This document shows positions 15,829 to 24,868 of a stretch of DNA of 64,000 bases, piece after piece. How positions within the stretch are numbered: position 1 is the first letter of the stretch; every line of letters begins with the position of its first letter. The notes under the pieces were generated by a model. That model made no database searches. It was given only the letters and a program-made list of their open reading frames with translations, and was not told the DNA's origin. The stretch spans positions 1 to 64,000 of the forward strand of contig JAGBBD010000006.1 of assembly GCA_017938625.1 (NCBI GenBank). The letters are read 5' to 3'. The translations under genes and the position numbers were made by a program. Origin of the DNA: Oscillospiraceae bacterium. GTDB taxonomy: Bacteria; Bacillota; Clostridia; Oscillospirales; Oscillospiraceae.

Positions 15829-16130
15829 AATGCTTCTCCTTATCTTCTTGGTCGCTTTTATCATACAATTCTTCATTTTAAGATGGTGTAAGGAGTTGTT
15901 TCACAATGTTAAGATTGTATAAAGGCAGTCTTGATATATCCACGATTTCCTCCGATAAAGCCACGATGGCGAAATACAAAAACAGCCGCCCGGCAAAGAC
16001 TTGACGCTTGCTTGGCAGCTGTTCTTTTGTTGGATAAATTAAAATGCCCAAATCTGGCGAAGACTGACGGACTTGCTTTTCTGCGGAAGAGCCGCCTTTC
16101 GAGTCCTGCAGACTGAATACCATACCAAAT
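15829..16130 (-). other. Leader region of ktrB without a clear gene
   Basis: About 300 bases lie between the tRNA terminator and ktrB. Two imperfect 20-base direct repeats occur on the minus strand (complements of 16059-16077 and 15995-16013, core AGCAAG...TCA/TCAGTCTT) along with GC-rich segments. A c-di-AMP riboswitch was looked for because it often precedes ktr genes, but its conserved core was not found. Frames on both strands here lack ribosome sites. Confidence 0.45.
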
Positions 16131-16162
16131 AAAAACACACGAGGTTTCACTCGTGTGTTTTT
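16131..16162 (-). terminator. Terminator of the tRNA-Val gene
   Basis: Directly after the CCA end, on the minus strand, a stem with core CACGAG/CTCGTG extended by A/T pairs is followed by a T-run. Confidence 0.8.
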
Positions 16163-16165
16163 GTT

Positions 16166-16242
16166 TGGTGGAGACTACTGGACTCGAACCAGTGACCTCA
16201 TGCGTGTGAAGCATGCGCTCTAACCAGCTGAGCTAAGCCTCC
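16166..16242 (-). tRNA. tRNA-Val (anticodon CAC)
   Basis: A full cloverleaf of 77 bases with encoded CCA: acceptor GGAGGCT/AGTCTCC (one G-U pair), D-stem GCTC/GAGC, anticodon stem CATGC/GCATG with loop TTCACAC, T-arm ACTGG TTCGAGT CCAGT. The anticodon CAC reads GUG valine. It has its own promoter and terminator. Confidence 0.95.
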
Positions 16243-16257
16243 GTCACTTGCTTGACT

Positions 16258-16286
16258 ATTATACACAGGTATGATGAAAAAAGCAA
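16258..16286 (-). promoter_or_regulatory. Sigma-A promoter of tRNA-Val
   Basis: Minus strand: TTGCTT (complement of 16281-16286), a 17-base spacer, and a perfect TATAAT (complement of 16258-16263), 15 bases upstream of the tRNA. Confidence 0.75.
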
Positions 16287-16301
16287 GTCTTTTTTTTAAA
16301 A

Positions 16302-16724
16302 TTATTCTTCCTTTATAAGCGAAGCAAAACACTCATGCAGCTGAGGATCTTGGCGGCGCAGGGAAATGGGCATTCTCTGCTTGTTTAAGAAGCAGTGGCA
16401 GGAGCTGCCTGTGGCAAGCAGCTGTTCTGTTTCAGCATTTTTGATCTGGTAATCAAAGCACATTTTAACGCCGTTGTAGGAGCTGACCACAGGCAGGATG
16501 CTCACCGTGTCGCCGTATTTGGCAGAAACCAGATATTTGCAGCTTACATCTACCACGGGAATCAGAATCCCTTTTTCTTCCATGTCTGCATAGCTGATAC
16601 CAATTTGCTCCATGAGATCCAGTCTGGCTTCTTCAAACCAGCGGATATAGTTGCTGTGATGGACGATGGCCATCTGATCTGTTTCATAGTAGTGGACAGG
16701 TCTGAGATATGCTTTTTGTTCCAT
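16302..16724 (-). CDS. Acyl-CoA thioesterase, 4HBT/YbgC-like
   Basis: A 140-residue single hotdog-fold protein. Near the N-terminus it has HYYETDQMAIVHHSNYIRWFEEAR, the YbgC/FadM signature with the catalytic Asp and His-x-x-x-Tyr. Such enzymes hydrolyse acyl-CoA or acyl-ACP thioesters in the cytoplasm; chain length cannot be told. Its ATG overlaps the stop of the upstream zinc-ribbon gene by one base (TGATG), so the two are translationally coupled. Confidence 0.9.
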   Translation of the reverse strand: MEQKAYLRPVHYYETDQMAIVHHSNYIRWFEEARLDLMEQIGISYADMEEKGILIPVVDVSCKYLVSAKYGDTVSILPVVSSYNGVKMCFDYQIKNAETEQLLATGSSCHCFLNKQRMPISLRRQDPQLHECFASLIKEE

Positions 16725-17632
16725 CAGCTCAGATACTTCCTTTCAAGGCGCTTGACCATGTCGGTATAGCGCTGTTTGCACTGCGCAAATCTGCCATGCT
16801 GAATATCTTCATAGCACGGCTGCAGATACTTGCTGCGCAGCATCTCGTAAACACGCTCTTTGTTGCGGTCAAGCTCAATGTGCAAAACAATACCGGGCGC
16901 GATGTTGTAATATTCTTCGATCAGCGCATCGCCGTCGGGACAGCTGCGCAGATATCCGTCACGGAAACCACGGAAGGCAGTCAGCTCCGCGCAGTCATCA
17001 GGCTTTCCTTCTTGGCGGCAGACGGCAGTGGTGATAAAGCAAAGCCCCAGGATCTTTTTCCGGAAACCTTTGCTCAGATCCTCATAAGAGCCAATATAGA
17101 AGGGAGATTTGGGATGCCGTTGGCACCACTGCTTCTGCAGGGCTTGGCAGTATTCTTCGCTGACGGGCAGCTTCAGTTCGCGGATCATGGGCACAAGGAA
17201 CACGGCAATGACGAACTTATCTGTTTCCACCATGAAATTGCGGCGCTGCTTCCGTGTTTTGTCCGTGTCCCAGTAGGCTTCAAGACGGTCAAGGAAAAAT
17301 GCGGCGGCATCTTCCGGCGTATATATTTTTGCGCCCACAGCCAGAGAAAGCTGACGGAAAATCTCAGCGTTTGCTTTTGTATAGCGGTCAAAAGCGCCTT
17401 CGTATTCAGCGCCTGTTACCAGCTTGTCATAGCCAACAAAGTCTGAAATCACCTGCAGTACGTGCTGTTCATAATAGGCTTTGCCCTGTTCGCCCTCGTT
17501 GAGCGGAACGGACGGGGAAAGGTCTTCTTTTTTGATCCGCTCTCCGCAGTACAGGCAGGAGAACTCCTGCAGATGTTCGGGAATTTGAAGCGTCTGTCCG
17601 CATTTGGGGCAGATGAGATTGATTTGTTCCAT
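16724..17632 (-). CDS. Zinc-ribbon protein with a CFITTA motif
   Basis: A 302-residue soluble protein. Residues 8-32 form a zinc ribbon (CPKCGQTLQIP ... CLYCGERI). The rest is helical and carries LGLCFITTAVCR at about residue 210, the C-x6-C 'CFITT' motif found in many proteins of unknown role. Start at 17632 (MEQINL) is preferred because a good promoter lies 27 bases upstream and the alternative at 17650 has little room. It is the first gene of a two-gene operon with the thioesterase. Function unknown; metal or redox sensing is possible. Confidence 0.78.
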   Translation of the reverse strand: MEQINLICPKCGQTLQIPEHLQEFSCLYCGERIKKEDLSPSVPLNEGEQGKAYYEQHVLQVISDFVGYDKLVTGAEYEGAFDRYTKANAEIFRQLSLAVGAKIYTPEDAAAFFLDRLEAYWDTDKTRKQRRNFMVETDKFVIAVFLVPMIRELKLPVSEEYCQALQKQWCQRHPKSPFYIGSYEDLSKGFRKKILGLCFITTAVCRQEGKPDDCAELTAFRGFRDGYLRSCPDGDALIEEYYNIAPGIVLHIELDRNKERVYEMLRSKYLQPCYEDIQHGRFAQCKQRYTDMVKRLERKYLS

Positions 17633-17658
17633 AGGATCACCCAATATCATTTTTCTTG

Positions 17659-17687
17659 ATTATACCACAACCGAGACTCAAATCCAA
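17659..17687 (-). promoter_or_regulatory. Sigma-A promoter of the zinc-ribbon/thioesterase operon
   Basis: Minus strand: TTGGAT (complement of 17682-17687), 17 bases, TATAAT (complement of 17659-17664). The remaining short space to eutG shows no clear eut promoter, B12 riboswitch or EutV-type antiterminator hairpins. Confidence 0.75.
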
Positions 17688-17766
17688 TGAGGAAAAAACG
17701 TTATCCCGTGCAAGTTTCGGGAAAATTGGGAAATAATATGCCTATCTCAGAAAAAGGGGTAACGGC

Positions 17767-18843
17767 ATGACAGAATTTCACTGTCCTACAAAGATCTATA
17801 CGGGTGCAAATGCCCTTGAAGCCTTAAGGACCTTTACGGCGCGCCGTGTGCTGGTGGTGACGGACAGTTTCTTTTCCAAAAACGGCAAAGCTTTGAAGCT
17901 TGGGCGCATGATTCCAAATGCGCAGGTGGAGATATTTGATAAGGTCACGCCGGACCCGGAGGCAGCACTTGCTGCACAGGGGGCAGCGCTTTGCCGCAGA
18001 TTTGCACCGGAGCTGCTGATCGCCCTTGGAGGGGGCAGCCCCATGGATTGTGCAAAGGCGATTCGTCTGGCATATGGAGAGCCATTGACCTTTATCGCCA
18101 TTCCCACCACCTCCGGTTCCGGCTCCGAGATGACGTCTTTTTCCATTCTCACGCACAACGCGGTGAAGCACCCTCTCGTGGATCCTGCTCTGCGGCCCGA
18201 TGCCGCCATTTTGGATGAGAGCTTGCTCAGACAGCTGCCGTCCTCCCTCATTGCAGATACCGGAATGGATCTGTTTGCCCATTGTCTGGAGGCTCTGGTG
18301 GCAAAAAACAGAAGTCTCTGCACCGATGCGCTTGCCATGTTGGCGGCCAAGACTGTGCTGCTCAACTTAGAGGCATCCTTTCGCGGTGACGTGACCGTCA
18401 GAGGTTCGATCCACGAAGCGGCATCCATGGCGGGAATTGCCTTTGACAATGCAGGACTTGGTGTGTGCCATGCCCTTGCCCATGCCATCGGCGGTGCGTT
18501 CCATGTACCCCATGGCAGGCTATGTGCCATGCTTCTGCCCGGGGTCATTGCCTTTCATACAGAGGAGGGCGTCGGACAGTATGCGGAACTGGCGCGTTTT
18601 TGTGGTCTTACAGCAGCCACCGATCGTTTGGCGGTGAGAAGTCTTTCCATGACCATCACGCGCCTGCAGCGGACGCTGCTTTTGCCGCAAAACCTTGCAC
18701 AGGCAGGTGTGAGCAAGGAGCAATGGCAGGAAAAAGAAGAGCAGATCCTTCAAGCAGCGCTTTTGGATCCCTGCTGCAAAACAGATCCGGGAACGGTCAC
18801 GCGGCAGGCAATCGTAGAGATTCTCAGGACGGTGCGGCCATGA
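17767..18843 (+). CDS. eutG: Iron-containing alcohol dehydrogenase, EutG-like
   Basis: A 358-residue group III alcohol dehydrogenase that would reduce acetaldehyde to ethanol with NADH, recycling NAD in the ethanolamine compartment. Visible are the nucleotide motif ALGGGSPMDCAKAIR (about residue 85), PTTSGSGSEMTSFS (about 115), and the iron ligands in GMDLFAHCLEAL and HALAHAIGGAFHVPHG. ATG at 17767 lies shortly after AAAGGGG. It is the first gene of the eut operon and overlaps eutA by 4 bases (ATGA). The related PduQ is an alternative name. Confidence 0.9.
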   Translation: MTEFHCPTKIYTGANALEALRTFTARRVLVVTDSFFSKNGKALKLGRMIPNAQVEIFDKVTPDPEAALAAQGAALCRRFAPELLIALGGGSPMDCAKAIRLAYGEPLTFIAIPTTSGSGSEMTSFSILTHNAVKHPLVDPALRPDAAILDESLLRQLPSSLIADTGMDLFAHCLEALVAKNRSLCTDALAMLAAKTVLLNLEASFRGDVTVRGSIHEAASMAGIAFDNAGLGVCHALAHAIGGAFHVPHGRLCAMLLPGVIAFHTEEGVGQYAELARFCGLTAATDRLAVRSLSMTITRLQRTLLLPQNLAQAGVSKEQWQEKEEQILQAALLDPCCKTDPGTVTRQAIVEILRTVRP

Positions 18844-20210
18844 GTGAAAGTATCATATCTGTTGGCATTGATCTTGGAACGACCACCACGCAGATGATCG
18901 TATCACGGCTCACCATTGAAAACACAGCATCGCCTTTTACCGTACCGCATATGGAGATCAAGCATCGTGAGATCCTCTATGAAAGCCCGGTGCATTTTAC
19001 ACCGCTGCTTTCTGCCGATACGCTGGATGCCGAAGCCATCTGCGGTATCATCCGCCAAGAGTATGACAATGCCGGAATCGAGCCTTCCCGGGTGCAGACG
19101 GGCGCCGTGATCATCACAGGAGAAACGGCGCGAAAGGAAAACGCGAAAGAAGTGCTGTCTGCCCTTTCTCAGCTGGCAGGTACTTTTGTGGTGGCAACGG
19201 CAGGCCCTGCTCTGGAAAGTGTTCTGGCAGCACGGGGAGCGGGGGCAGACCGCTACGCAAAGGAGCACGGTGTATATGTGCTCCATATGGATATTGGCGG
19301 CGGAACTTCCAATCTGGCGCTGTTCGATCCGGAGGGGCAGCTGCTGGATACGGGCTGCCTCAATGTGGGCGGAAGACTTCTGAAACTGGATGAACACGGA
19401 AAGGTGTACTATGTCTCTCCTGTTGTGCAGGAAATAGAGCTTGGGCAGATCGTAACACCGCAGGCTCTTGCACCCTTGATGGATACCTTGGTGCAGGCAT
19501 TAGAGGAAGCTGCGGGGCTGAGACCTGCCACGGAATGCCTGACAAGATTTATCACCGATAAGACCGTGACCCTTCCGGATGCACCTTTGGTGATCTCATT
19601 TTCCGGCGGTGTGGCAGATCTGATCTGCAGCACAGAAGAAAACTGGCTCCGTTACGGAGATATTGGTGTGCTGCTTGGAGCCGCAATCCGCAGATCCAAA
19701 CTGTGCAGCGGAACATTTACCTTGGGGGCGCAGACTGTTCGTGCTACCGTTGTGGGGGCAGGCAGCTATTCTACAGAGCTGTCCGGCAGTACCGTGACTT
19801 GCAGTGATGCGCAGTTTCCGCTGCAGGATCTTCCGGCAGTATCTTTGTCGGCGGCGGAGACGGCGCTTCCTGCCCGGGAACTGGCGCAGGTCATTCGAAA
19901 AAAGCTCTCCATTTATGAGGATACGGCAGTTTTATCCATGAAAGGCGAACGCAGTCCCACCTATGAACAGATCTCGGATCTTGCCGACGGTATTGCCCAA
20001 GGTGTGTTATCGGCGCCTGTTGTGGTGGCGGTGGAGCACGATATGGCAAAAGCATTGGGACAGGCACTGCGCTGCCGTATGGGGCAGGGAACGCCCATTG
20101 TGTGTCTGGACGGCATCCATGTCCCGGAGGGCAGCTTTCTGGATATTGCTGCTCCTGTTGCGGCAGGGGCGGCAGTCCCTGTGGTCATCAAAACTCTGGC
20201 ATTTTCCTGA
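18840..20210 (+). CDS. eutA: Ethanolamine ammonia-lyase reactivating factor EutA
   Basis: A 456-residue actin/Hsp70-like ATPase. EutA exchanges damaged cobalamin from ethanolamine ammonia-lyase for fresh adenosylcobalamin. The phosphate-1 loop VGIDLGTTTTQMIVS is at residues 8-22 and the phosphate-2 loop HMDIGGGTSNLALFD about residue 145; SFSGGVADLI lies further on. The ATG at 18840 overlaps the eutG stop. A longer frame reaching back into eutG is rejected. Length and order (eutA-B-C) match other Firmicutes eut operons. Confidence 0.95.
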   Translation: MSESIISVGIDLGTTTTQMIVSRLTIENTASPFTVPHMEIKHREILYESPVHFTPLLSADTLDAEAICGIIRQEYDNAGIEPSRVQTGAVIITGETARKENAKEVLSALSQLAGTFVVATAGPALESVLAARGAGADRYAKEHGVYVLHMDIGGGTSNLALFDPEGQLLDTGCLNVGGRLLKLDEHGKVYYVSPVVQEIELGQIVTPQALAPLMDTLVQALEEAAGLRPATECLTRFITDKTVTLPDAPLVISFSGGVADLICSTEENWLRYGDIGVLLGAAIRRSKLCSGTFTLGAQTVRATVVGAGSYSTELSGSTVTCSDAQFPLQDLPAVSLSAAETALPARELAQVIRKKLSIYEDTAVLSMKGERSPTYEQISDLADGIAQGVLSAPVVVAVEHDMAKALGQALRCRMGQGTPIVCLDGIHVPEGSFLDIAAPVAAGAAVPVVIKTLAFS

Positions 20211-20227
20211 TCAAAAGGAGGAAGGAT

Positions 20228-21607
20228 ATGAATTTAAAAACAAATCTGTTTGGTCATACCTACGCATTTTCCTCGGTCAAAGAGGTGCTTGCAAAAGCAA
20301 ACGAGGAAAAATCCGGCGACAAATTGGCAGGAGTCGCTGCTGAAACGGCGCAGGAGCGGGTCGCTGCAAAGGTGGTTTTGTCTGAATTGCAGCTGTGTGA
20401 TCTTCGGGAAAACCCTGTGGTGCCCTATGAAGAAGACGAAGTGACCAGAATCATACAGGACGATGTGAATGAGCCTGTTTACCGATCGATCAAAAACTGG
20501 ACGGTCAGCGAGCTTCGCCAATGGCTTTTGTCCGAAACCACCACGGAGGCGGAGATTCATCGTGTGTCCCGTGGCTTGACCTCCGAGATGGTGGCAGCCG
20601 TCTGCAAGCTTATGAGCAATCTGGATCTGATCTATGCTGCATCCAAAATTCGCATCACCGCCCATTGCAATACTACCATTGGTCTGCCGGGGACATTGAG
20701 CTGCCGTCTGCAGCCCAATCACACCACCGATGATCCCGACGGCATTCTGGCATCTTTGGTAGAGGGGCTTTCTTTTGGTGCAGGCGATGCCGTGCTGGGT
20801 CTGAATCCTGTGACGGATTCTGTGGAGCGGCTGAGTCAAATCCTCAAAATGTTTGACGAAGTCAAAAACAAATGGCAGATTCCTACCCAGACCTGTGTTC
20901 TTGGTCATGTGACCACCCAGATGCAGGCGATCGAAAAGGGCGCACCTGCGGATCTGATCTTTCAGTCCATTGCAGGTTCGCAGAAGGGCAACGAGGCGTT
21001 TGGCATTTCGGGTGCGCTTATGGAGCAGGCACGGCAGCTGGCGCTCCATCACGGCACAGCCACAGGGCCCAATGTGATGTACTTTGAAACAGGACAGGGG
21101 TCTGAGCTTTCCTCCGAAGCCCACCATGGTGCCGACCAGGTGACCATGGAGGCAAGATGTTATGGCTTTGCCAAGCGCTACAAGCCCTTCCTTGTCAATA
21201 CGGTGGTGGGCTTCATTGGGCCGGAGTATCTGTATGATGCGCGGCAGGTTATCCGTGCGGGTCTGGAGGATCACTTTATGGGCAAGCTCTCCGGTATCCC
21301 CATGGGCTGTGATGCCTGTTATACCAACCATATGAAGGCGGATCAGAACGATATTGAAAACCTTGCAACTCTTCTCACAGCTGCAGGATGCAATTACTTT
21401 ATGGGCATTCCCCACGGAGATGATATCATGCTCAATTATCAGACCACAGGCTTTCGTGAAACAGCGGCGCTGCGCGAGATCTTCGGCCTGACAGCCATTG
21501 CACCTTTCCAGAAGTGGCTGGAGAAGATGGGATTTGTGGAAAATGGCAGACTGACGAAAAAGGCCGGAGACGGCTCTGTGCTTCTGAAGGAGGTGCACCA
21601 TGGATAA
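20228..21607 (+). CDS. eutB: Ethanolamine ammonia-lyase large subunit
   Basis: A 459-residue TIM-barrel subunit of the B12-dependent lyase that splits ethanolamine into acetaldehyde and ammonia. Signature stretches: HCNTTIGLPGTLSCRLQPNH, GLSFGAGDAVLGLNPVTD, and ETGQGSELSSEAHHGADQV. ATG at 20228 has AAGGAGGAAGG upstream; the longer frame from 20102 runs over eutA. Length equals the family norm. It overlaps eutC by 8 bases, as needed for a 1:1 complex. Confidence 0.97.
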   Translation: MNLKTNLFGHTYAFSSVKEVLAKANEEKSGDKLAGVAAETAQERVAAKVVLSELQLCDLRENPVVPYEEDEVTRIIQDDVNEPVYRSIKNWTVSELRQWLLSETTTEAEIHRVSRGLTSEMVAAVCKLMSNLDLIYAASKIRITAHCNTTIGLPGTLSCRLQPNHTTDDPDGILASLVEGLSFGAGDAVLGLNPVTDSVERLSQILKMFDEVKNKWQIPTQTCVLGHVTTQMQAIEKGAPADLIFQSIAGSQKGNEAFGISGALMEQARQLALHHGTATGPNVMYFETGQGSELSSEAHHGADQVTMEARCYGFAKRYKPFLVNTVVGFIGPEYLYDARQVIRAGLEDHFMGKLSGIPMGCDACYTNHMKADQNDIENLATLLTAAGCNYFMGIPHGDDIMLNYQTTGFRETAALREIFGLTAIAPFQKWLEKMGFVENGRLTKKAGDGSVLLKEVHHG

Positions 21608-22448
21608 GCAGGAATTGAAAACGCTTGTGGCGCAGCTGCTGCGGGAAATGGATGTGGAAACACCAAAAGAGGAGGCTGCCGAACCACAGCAGGGCATCCG
21701 GGATCTGACCCAAGTGGATCTGCGGCAGGAATACCATGTGCAGGATGCGGAAAATGGACAGGCGTTTGTGCGCTTGAAAAAGAAAACACCTGCCAGATTG
21801 GGACTGGGGCGCTGTGGGGCGCGCTACCGGACTGATTCTATGCTGCGCTTCCGGGCAGACCATGCCGCTGCGCAGGACAGCGTGTTTTCACTTGTGCCCA
21901 AGGAATTTTATGAGCGCCACGATCTGCCCTTTGTGCAGACCATGTGCAAGGATAAGGATCAGTATTTGACAAGACCTGATCTTGGCAGAAGATTTGATGC
22001 GCAGAATCAGACCATTATCCGCCAGGTTTGCGGCAGTTCACCCAAGGTGCTGCTTGTCATTGGTGACGGCCTTTCCTCCGATGCCATCACAGCCAATGCA
22101 GCTGACTGCGCGGCTGCCATTCGCCAGGGTCTGAAAAGCTTCGGTATTGAGCTGGGCAAAAGCCTGTTTATCCAATATGCACGAGTGGGTGCCATGGATC
22201 ACATCGGGGAACTGACCAATGCGGAACTCATCTGTATGTTGGTGGGAGAACGTCCGGGACTTGCAACAAGCGAATCCATGTCTGCCTATATCACCTATCA
22301 ACCGCGCCCAGGTATTTCGGAAGCCAAGCGCACTGTGGTCTCCAATATCCATCGGCAGGGAACACCTGCTGTGGAAGCAGGTGCTCATATCGCCGAGCTG
22401 CTGCACATCATGCTGCAGAAGAAAGCTTCCGGCATCGATCTGAGGTGA
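21600..22448 (+). CDS. eutC: Ethanolamine ammonia-lyase small subunit
   Basis: A 282-residue partner of EutB that carries the Rossmann-like cobalamin-binding part (VLLVIGDGLSSDAITANA, about residues 140-157). The first 20 residues (DKQELKTLVAQLLREM) form an amphipathic helix followed by an acidic flexible linker, matching the position of the known EutC compartment-targeting peptide. Further motifs: RLGLGRCGARYRT and LVGERPGLATSESMSAY. It ends 4 bases before eutL. Confidence 0.96.
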   Translation: MDKQELKTLVAQLLREMDVETPKEEAAEPQQGIRDLTQVDLRQEYHVQDAENGQAFVRLKKKTPARLGLGRCGARYRTDSMLRFRADHAAAQDSVFSLVPKEFYERHDLPFVQTMCKDKDQYLTRPDLGRRFDAQNQTIIRQVCGSSPKVLLVIGDGLSSDAITANAADCAAAIRQGLKSFGIELGKSLFIQYARVGAMDHIGELTNAELICMLVGERPGLATSESMSAYITYQPRPGISEAKRTVVSNIHRQGTPAVEAGAHIAELLHIMLQKKASGIDLR

Positions 22449-22452
22449 GACC

Positions 22453-23115
22453 ATGGCAGGAAAGGTATTGCCCGTTAAGATCTTAACACTGCGGCTGATT
22501 CCCAATCTCAGTCCCGGACTTGCCAAAGCGCTCGGCGTCAGTGAAAGATTTCGCGCCATTGGTCTGATCTCCACCGACAGCGATGATGTGACCTATATGG
22601 CATTGGATGAAGCCACCAAGGTGGCGAATGTGGAGGTCAGCTATGCGCGCAGTCTTTATGCCGGCGCAGCCAATGCATCCACCGCTTTGGCAGGCGAGGT
22701 CATCGGTATTCTGGCAGGGCCTACTCCGGCTGAGGTCGCCAGCGGTCTGCGCGGAGCGCAGTCATTTCTGGAAAGCGGTGTGGGCTTTCAGACAGCCAAC
22801 GAGGCAGGCGATGTGGTCTATCTTGCCCACTGTGTCTCCAGAACAGGCTCTTACCTTGCCAAAACGGCACATGTGCCTGTGGGACAGGCGATCGCCTATC
22901 TGATCGCGCCGCCTGTGGAGGCCATCGCAGGATTGGATGCGGCGCTGAAGGCTTCCGATGTGGAGCTGACAGAGTTTTTTGCACCGCCGACAGAAACCAA
23001 TTTTTCCGGAGGCCTCTTGACCGGTACTCAAAGCGCCTGTCAGGCTGCCTGTGATGCATTTGCAGAGACTGTCATGCAGGTGGCGCAGCGTCCGGAAGAT
23101 CTGGGAGGAATGTAA
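22453..23115 (+). CDS. eutL: Microcompartment shell protein EutL (BMC-T)
   Basis: A 220-residue tandem-BMC protein forming trimeric (pseudohexameric) shell tiles with a gated central pore. It starts MAGKVLPVKILTLRLIPNLS, matching EutL, with the second BMC repeat after about residue 110. ATG at 22453 has GAGGTGAG upstream. One of three shell genes in this operon (with eutM and eutN). Confidence 0.95.
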   Translation: MAGKVLPVKILTLRLIPNLSPGLAKALGVSERFRAIGLISTDSDDVTYMALDEATKVANVEVSYARSLYAGAANASTALAGEVIGILAGPTPAEVASGLRGAQSFLESGVGFQTANEAGDVVYLAHCVSRTGSYLAKTAHVPVGQAIAYLIAPPVEAIAGLDAALKASDVELTEFFAPPTETNFSGGLLTGTQSACQAACDAFAETVMQVAQRPEDLGGM

Positions 23116-24546
23116 ATGGAATTATCAAAAGATCTCAGAAGCAGGCAGGAGGTACGTGATCTGGTACAGGCAGCACAGCAGGCGCAGGAGCAGCTGTGCC
23201 GCATGGATCAGTCTGCCATTGACCGCATCGTGGAGGCGATCGCCAAAGCAGGTGCCGATCATGCCGAAGAACTGGCACAAGCAGCCTGTCGGGAAACGGG
23301 CTTTGGCAACGCAACGGATAAAAAAGTGAAAAACTGCTTTGCTGCCAACAAGGTCTATGATGCGATTCGCCACCAGAAGACCGTGGGTATTCTGCGTGAG
23401 GACAAGGAACAAAAGATCTGGGATGTGGCAGTGCCGGTGGGAGTCATTGCCGGCATTGTCCCTTCCACCAATCCTACCTCTACCGTCATCTACAAGACAC
23501 TCATTGCCTTAAAGGGCGGCAATGCCATTGTATTTTCGCCCCATCCCGGGGCAAGAGAATGTACACTGCAGACAGTCCGTTACCTTTCTCAGGCAGCCCG
23601 GCAGGCAGGCTGCCCGGAGGGTGCCATCGGCTGTATCACCACACCGACCATGGATGCGGTGGAGGAACTGATGAAGCATCCCTTGGTTCGTCTGATCCTT
23701 GCCACAGGCGGCGGCGCCATGGTGCGGGCGGCATATTCTTCCGGCACACCTGCCATCGGTGTGGGTGCAGGCAACGGGCCTGCTTATCTGCACCGCAGCT
23801 GTGACTTCTCTCTTGCTGCTGAGCAGATCGTCCGCTCCAAGACCTTTGACAACGGTACCATCTGTGCCTCAGAGCAAAGTGTTATTGTGGAGCGGGCAAC
23901 AGCAAAGCAGGCGGAGGAAGCGCTGGTAAAGCATGGCTGCTGCATCCTTTCTGAGGAAAACAGCAAAAAACTTGCCGCTATCCTGTTCCGGGAAAACGGC
24001 ACCATGAATCCCAAGATCGTAGGCAAGACCGCACCTGAGATCGCGCGTCTTGCAGGCTTTGAGGCGCCGGATGCCAAGGTGCTTCTTGCCCGGGAAACAG
24101 GGGCAGGGAAGGGATATCCTTATTCTTCGGAAAAGCTCTGCCCGGTACTGGGACTGTATGTGGTTGACGACGAAACACAGGCGTTGGAGCTTTCCTGCAA
24201 GATCCTGCGCCATGAGGGCAGCGGTCATACCTTTACCATCCATGCACAGGATGAAGCCGTGATCCGTCGTTTTGCCGTGACGGTTCCTGTGTCACGCTTT
24301 CTTGTCAACACTCCGGCGGCATTGGGTGGAATCGGTGCCACTACAGGGCTGTTTCCGGCATTGACTCTCGGCTGCGGTGCCGTGGGCGGCAGCTCTTCAA
24401 GCAATAATATCGGCCCCATGGATCTGATCAACATCCGACGTGTGGCATGGGGGCATAGCGCTGAAGAAACGGCGCATACTACGGTTACAGCAGATGAAGC
24501 GCTCATCGAGCGTCTGACACAAAAACTTCTTGAAAAACTGATGTAA
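23116..24546 (+). CDS. eutE: Acetaldehyde dehydrogenase (CoA-acylating) EutE
   Basis: A 476-residue aldehyde dehydrogenase that converts acetaldehyde plus CoA to acetyl-CoA with NAD. The N-terminal 30 residues are a helical segment ([17 protein letters not shown]) like known encapsulation peptides. The catalytic Cys is in [15 protein letters not shown] (about residue 258). Also seen: [16 protein letters not shown] and [17 protein letters not shown] (nucleotide side). The start abuts the eutL stop, with GGAGG just upstream. Length fits EutE/PduP. Confidence 0.95.
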   Translation: MELSKDLRSRQEVRDLVQAAQQAQEQLCRMDQSAIDRIVEAIAKAGADHAEELAQAACRETGFGNATDKKVKNCFAANKVYDAIRHQKTVGILREDKEQKIWDVAVPVGVIAGIVPSTNPTSTVIYKTLIALKGGNAIVFSPHPGARECTLQTVRYLSQAARQAGCPEGAIGCITTPTMDAVEELMKHPLVRLILATGGGAMVRAAYSSGTPAIGVGAGNGPAYLHRSCDFSLAAEQIVRSKTFDNGTICASEQSVIVERATAKQAEEALVKHGCCILSEENSKKLAAILFRENGTMNPKIVGKTAPEIARLAGFEAPDAKVLLARETGAGKGYPYSSEKLCPVLGLYVVDDETQALELSCKILRHEGSGHTFTIHAQDEAVIRRFAVTVPVSRFLVNTPAALGGIGATTGLFPALTLGCGAVGGSSSSNNIGPMDLINIRRVAWGHSAEETAHTTVTADEALIERLTQKLLEKLM

Positions 24547-24557
24547 GGAGCATGAAT

Positions 24558-24866
24558 ATGATCAATACCAACGCATTGGGTATGGTGGAAACAAAAGGTC
24601 TGGTGGGCGCGATCGAAGCGGCTGATGCCATGGTCAAGTCTGCCAATGTAAACCTTGTGGGCAAAGAGCAGGTAGGCGGCGGTCTGGTGACCGTCATGGT
24701 ACGCGGCGATGTGGGTGCGGTGAAGGCTGCCACAGATGCAGGCGCAGCGGCTGCAGAAAAGGTGGGAGAGCTGGTATCTGTCCATGTGATTCCCAGACCT
24801 CATGCCGAAGTGGATGCCATTTTGCCCAAGGGGAAGGCGGCTGCTGAAACAAAGCCCAAGGCATAA
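24558..24866 (+). CDS. eutM: Microcompartment shell protein EutM (BMC-H)
   Basis: A 102-residue single-BMC protein, the main hexameric shell tile: [20 protein letters not shown] and [20 protein letters not shown], then [18 protein letters not shown]. It ends in a flexible [12 protein letters not shown] tail. Two ATGs are possible; 24558 is chosen because AAGGAG is 7 bases away, whereas it almost touches 24552. Confidence 0.96.
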   Translation: MINTNALGMVETKGLVGAIEAADAMVKSANVNLVGKEQVGGGLVTVMVRGDVGAVKAATDAGAAAAEKVGELVSVHVIPRPHAEVDAILPKGKAAAETKPKA

Positions 24867-24868
24867 GC

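Noticed and set aside
15829-16130. Possible c-di-AMP (ydaO) riboswitch before ktrB
   Set aside because: The conserved aptamer core could not be found in the leader by eye; left as an unexplained leader.
15909-16214. Minus-strand frame starting inside the tRNA-Val
   Set aside because: It reads through the tRNA sequence and its terminator, a familiar annotation artefact.
17633-17766. Possible B12 riboswitch or EutV antiterminator before eutG
   Set aside because: The gap is too short and lacks the B12-box and paired EutV hairpin motifs.
18465-18839. N-terminal extension of EutA into eutG
   Set aside because: Standard EutA begins near MSESIISVGIDLG; the ATGA overlap at 18840 explains the start.
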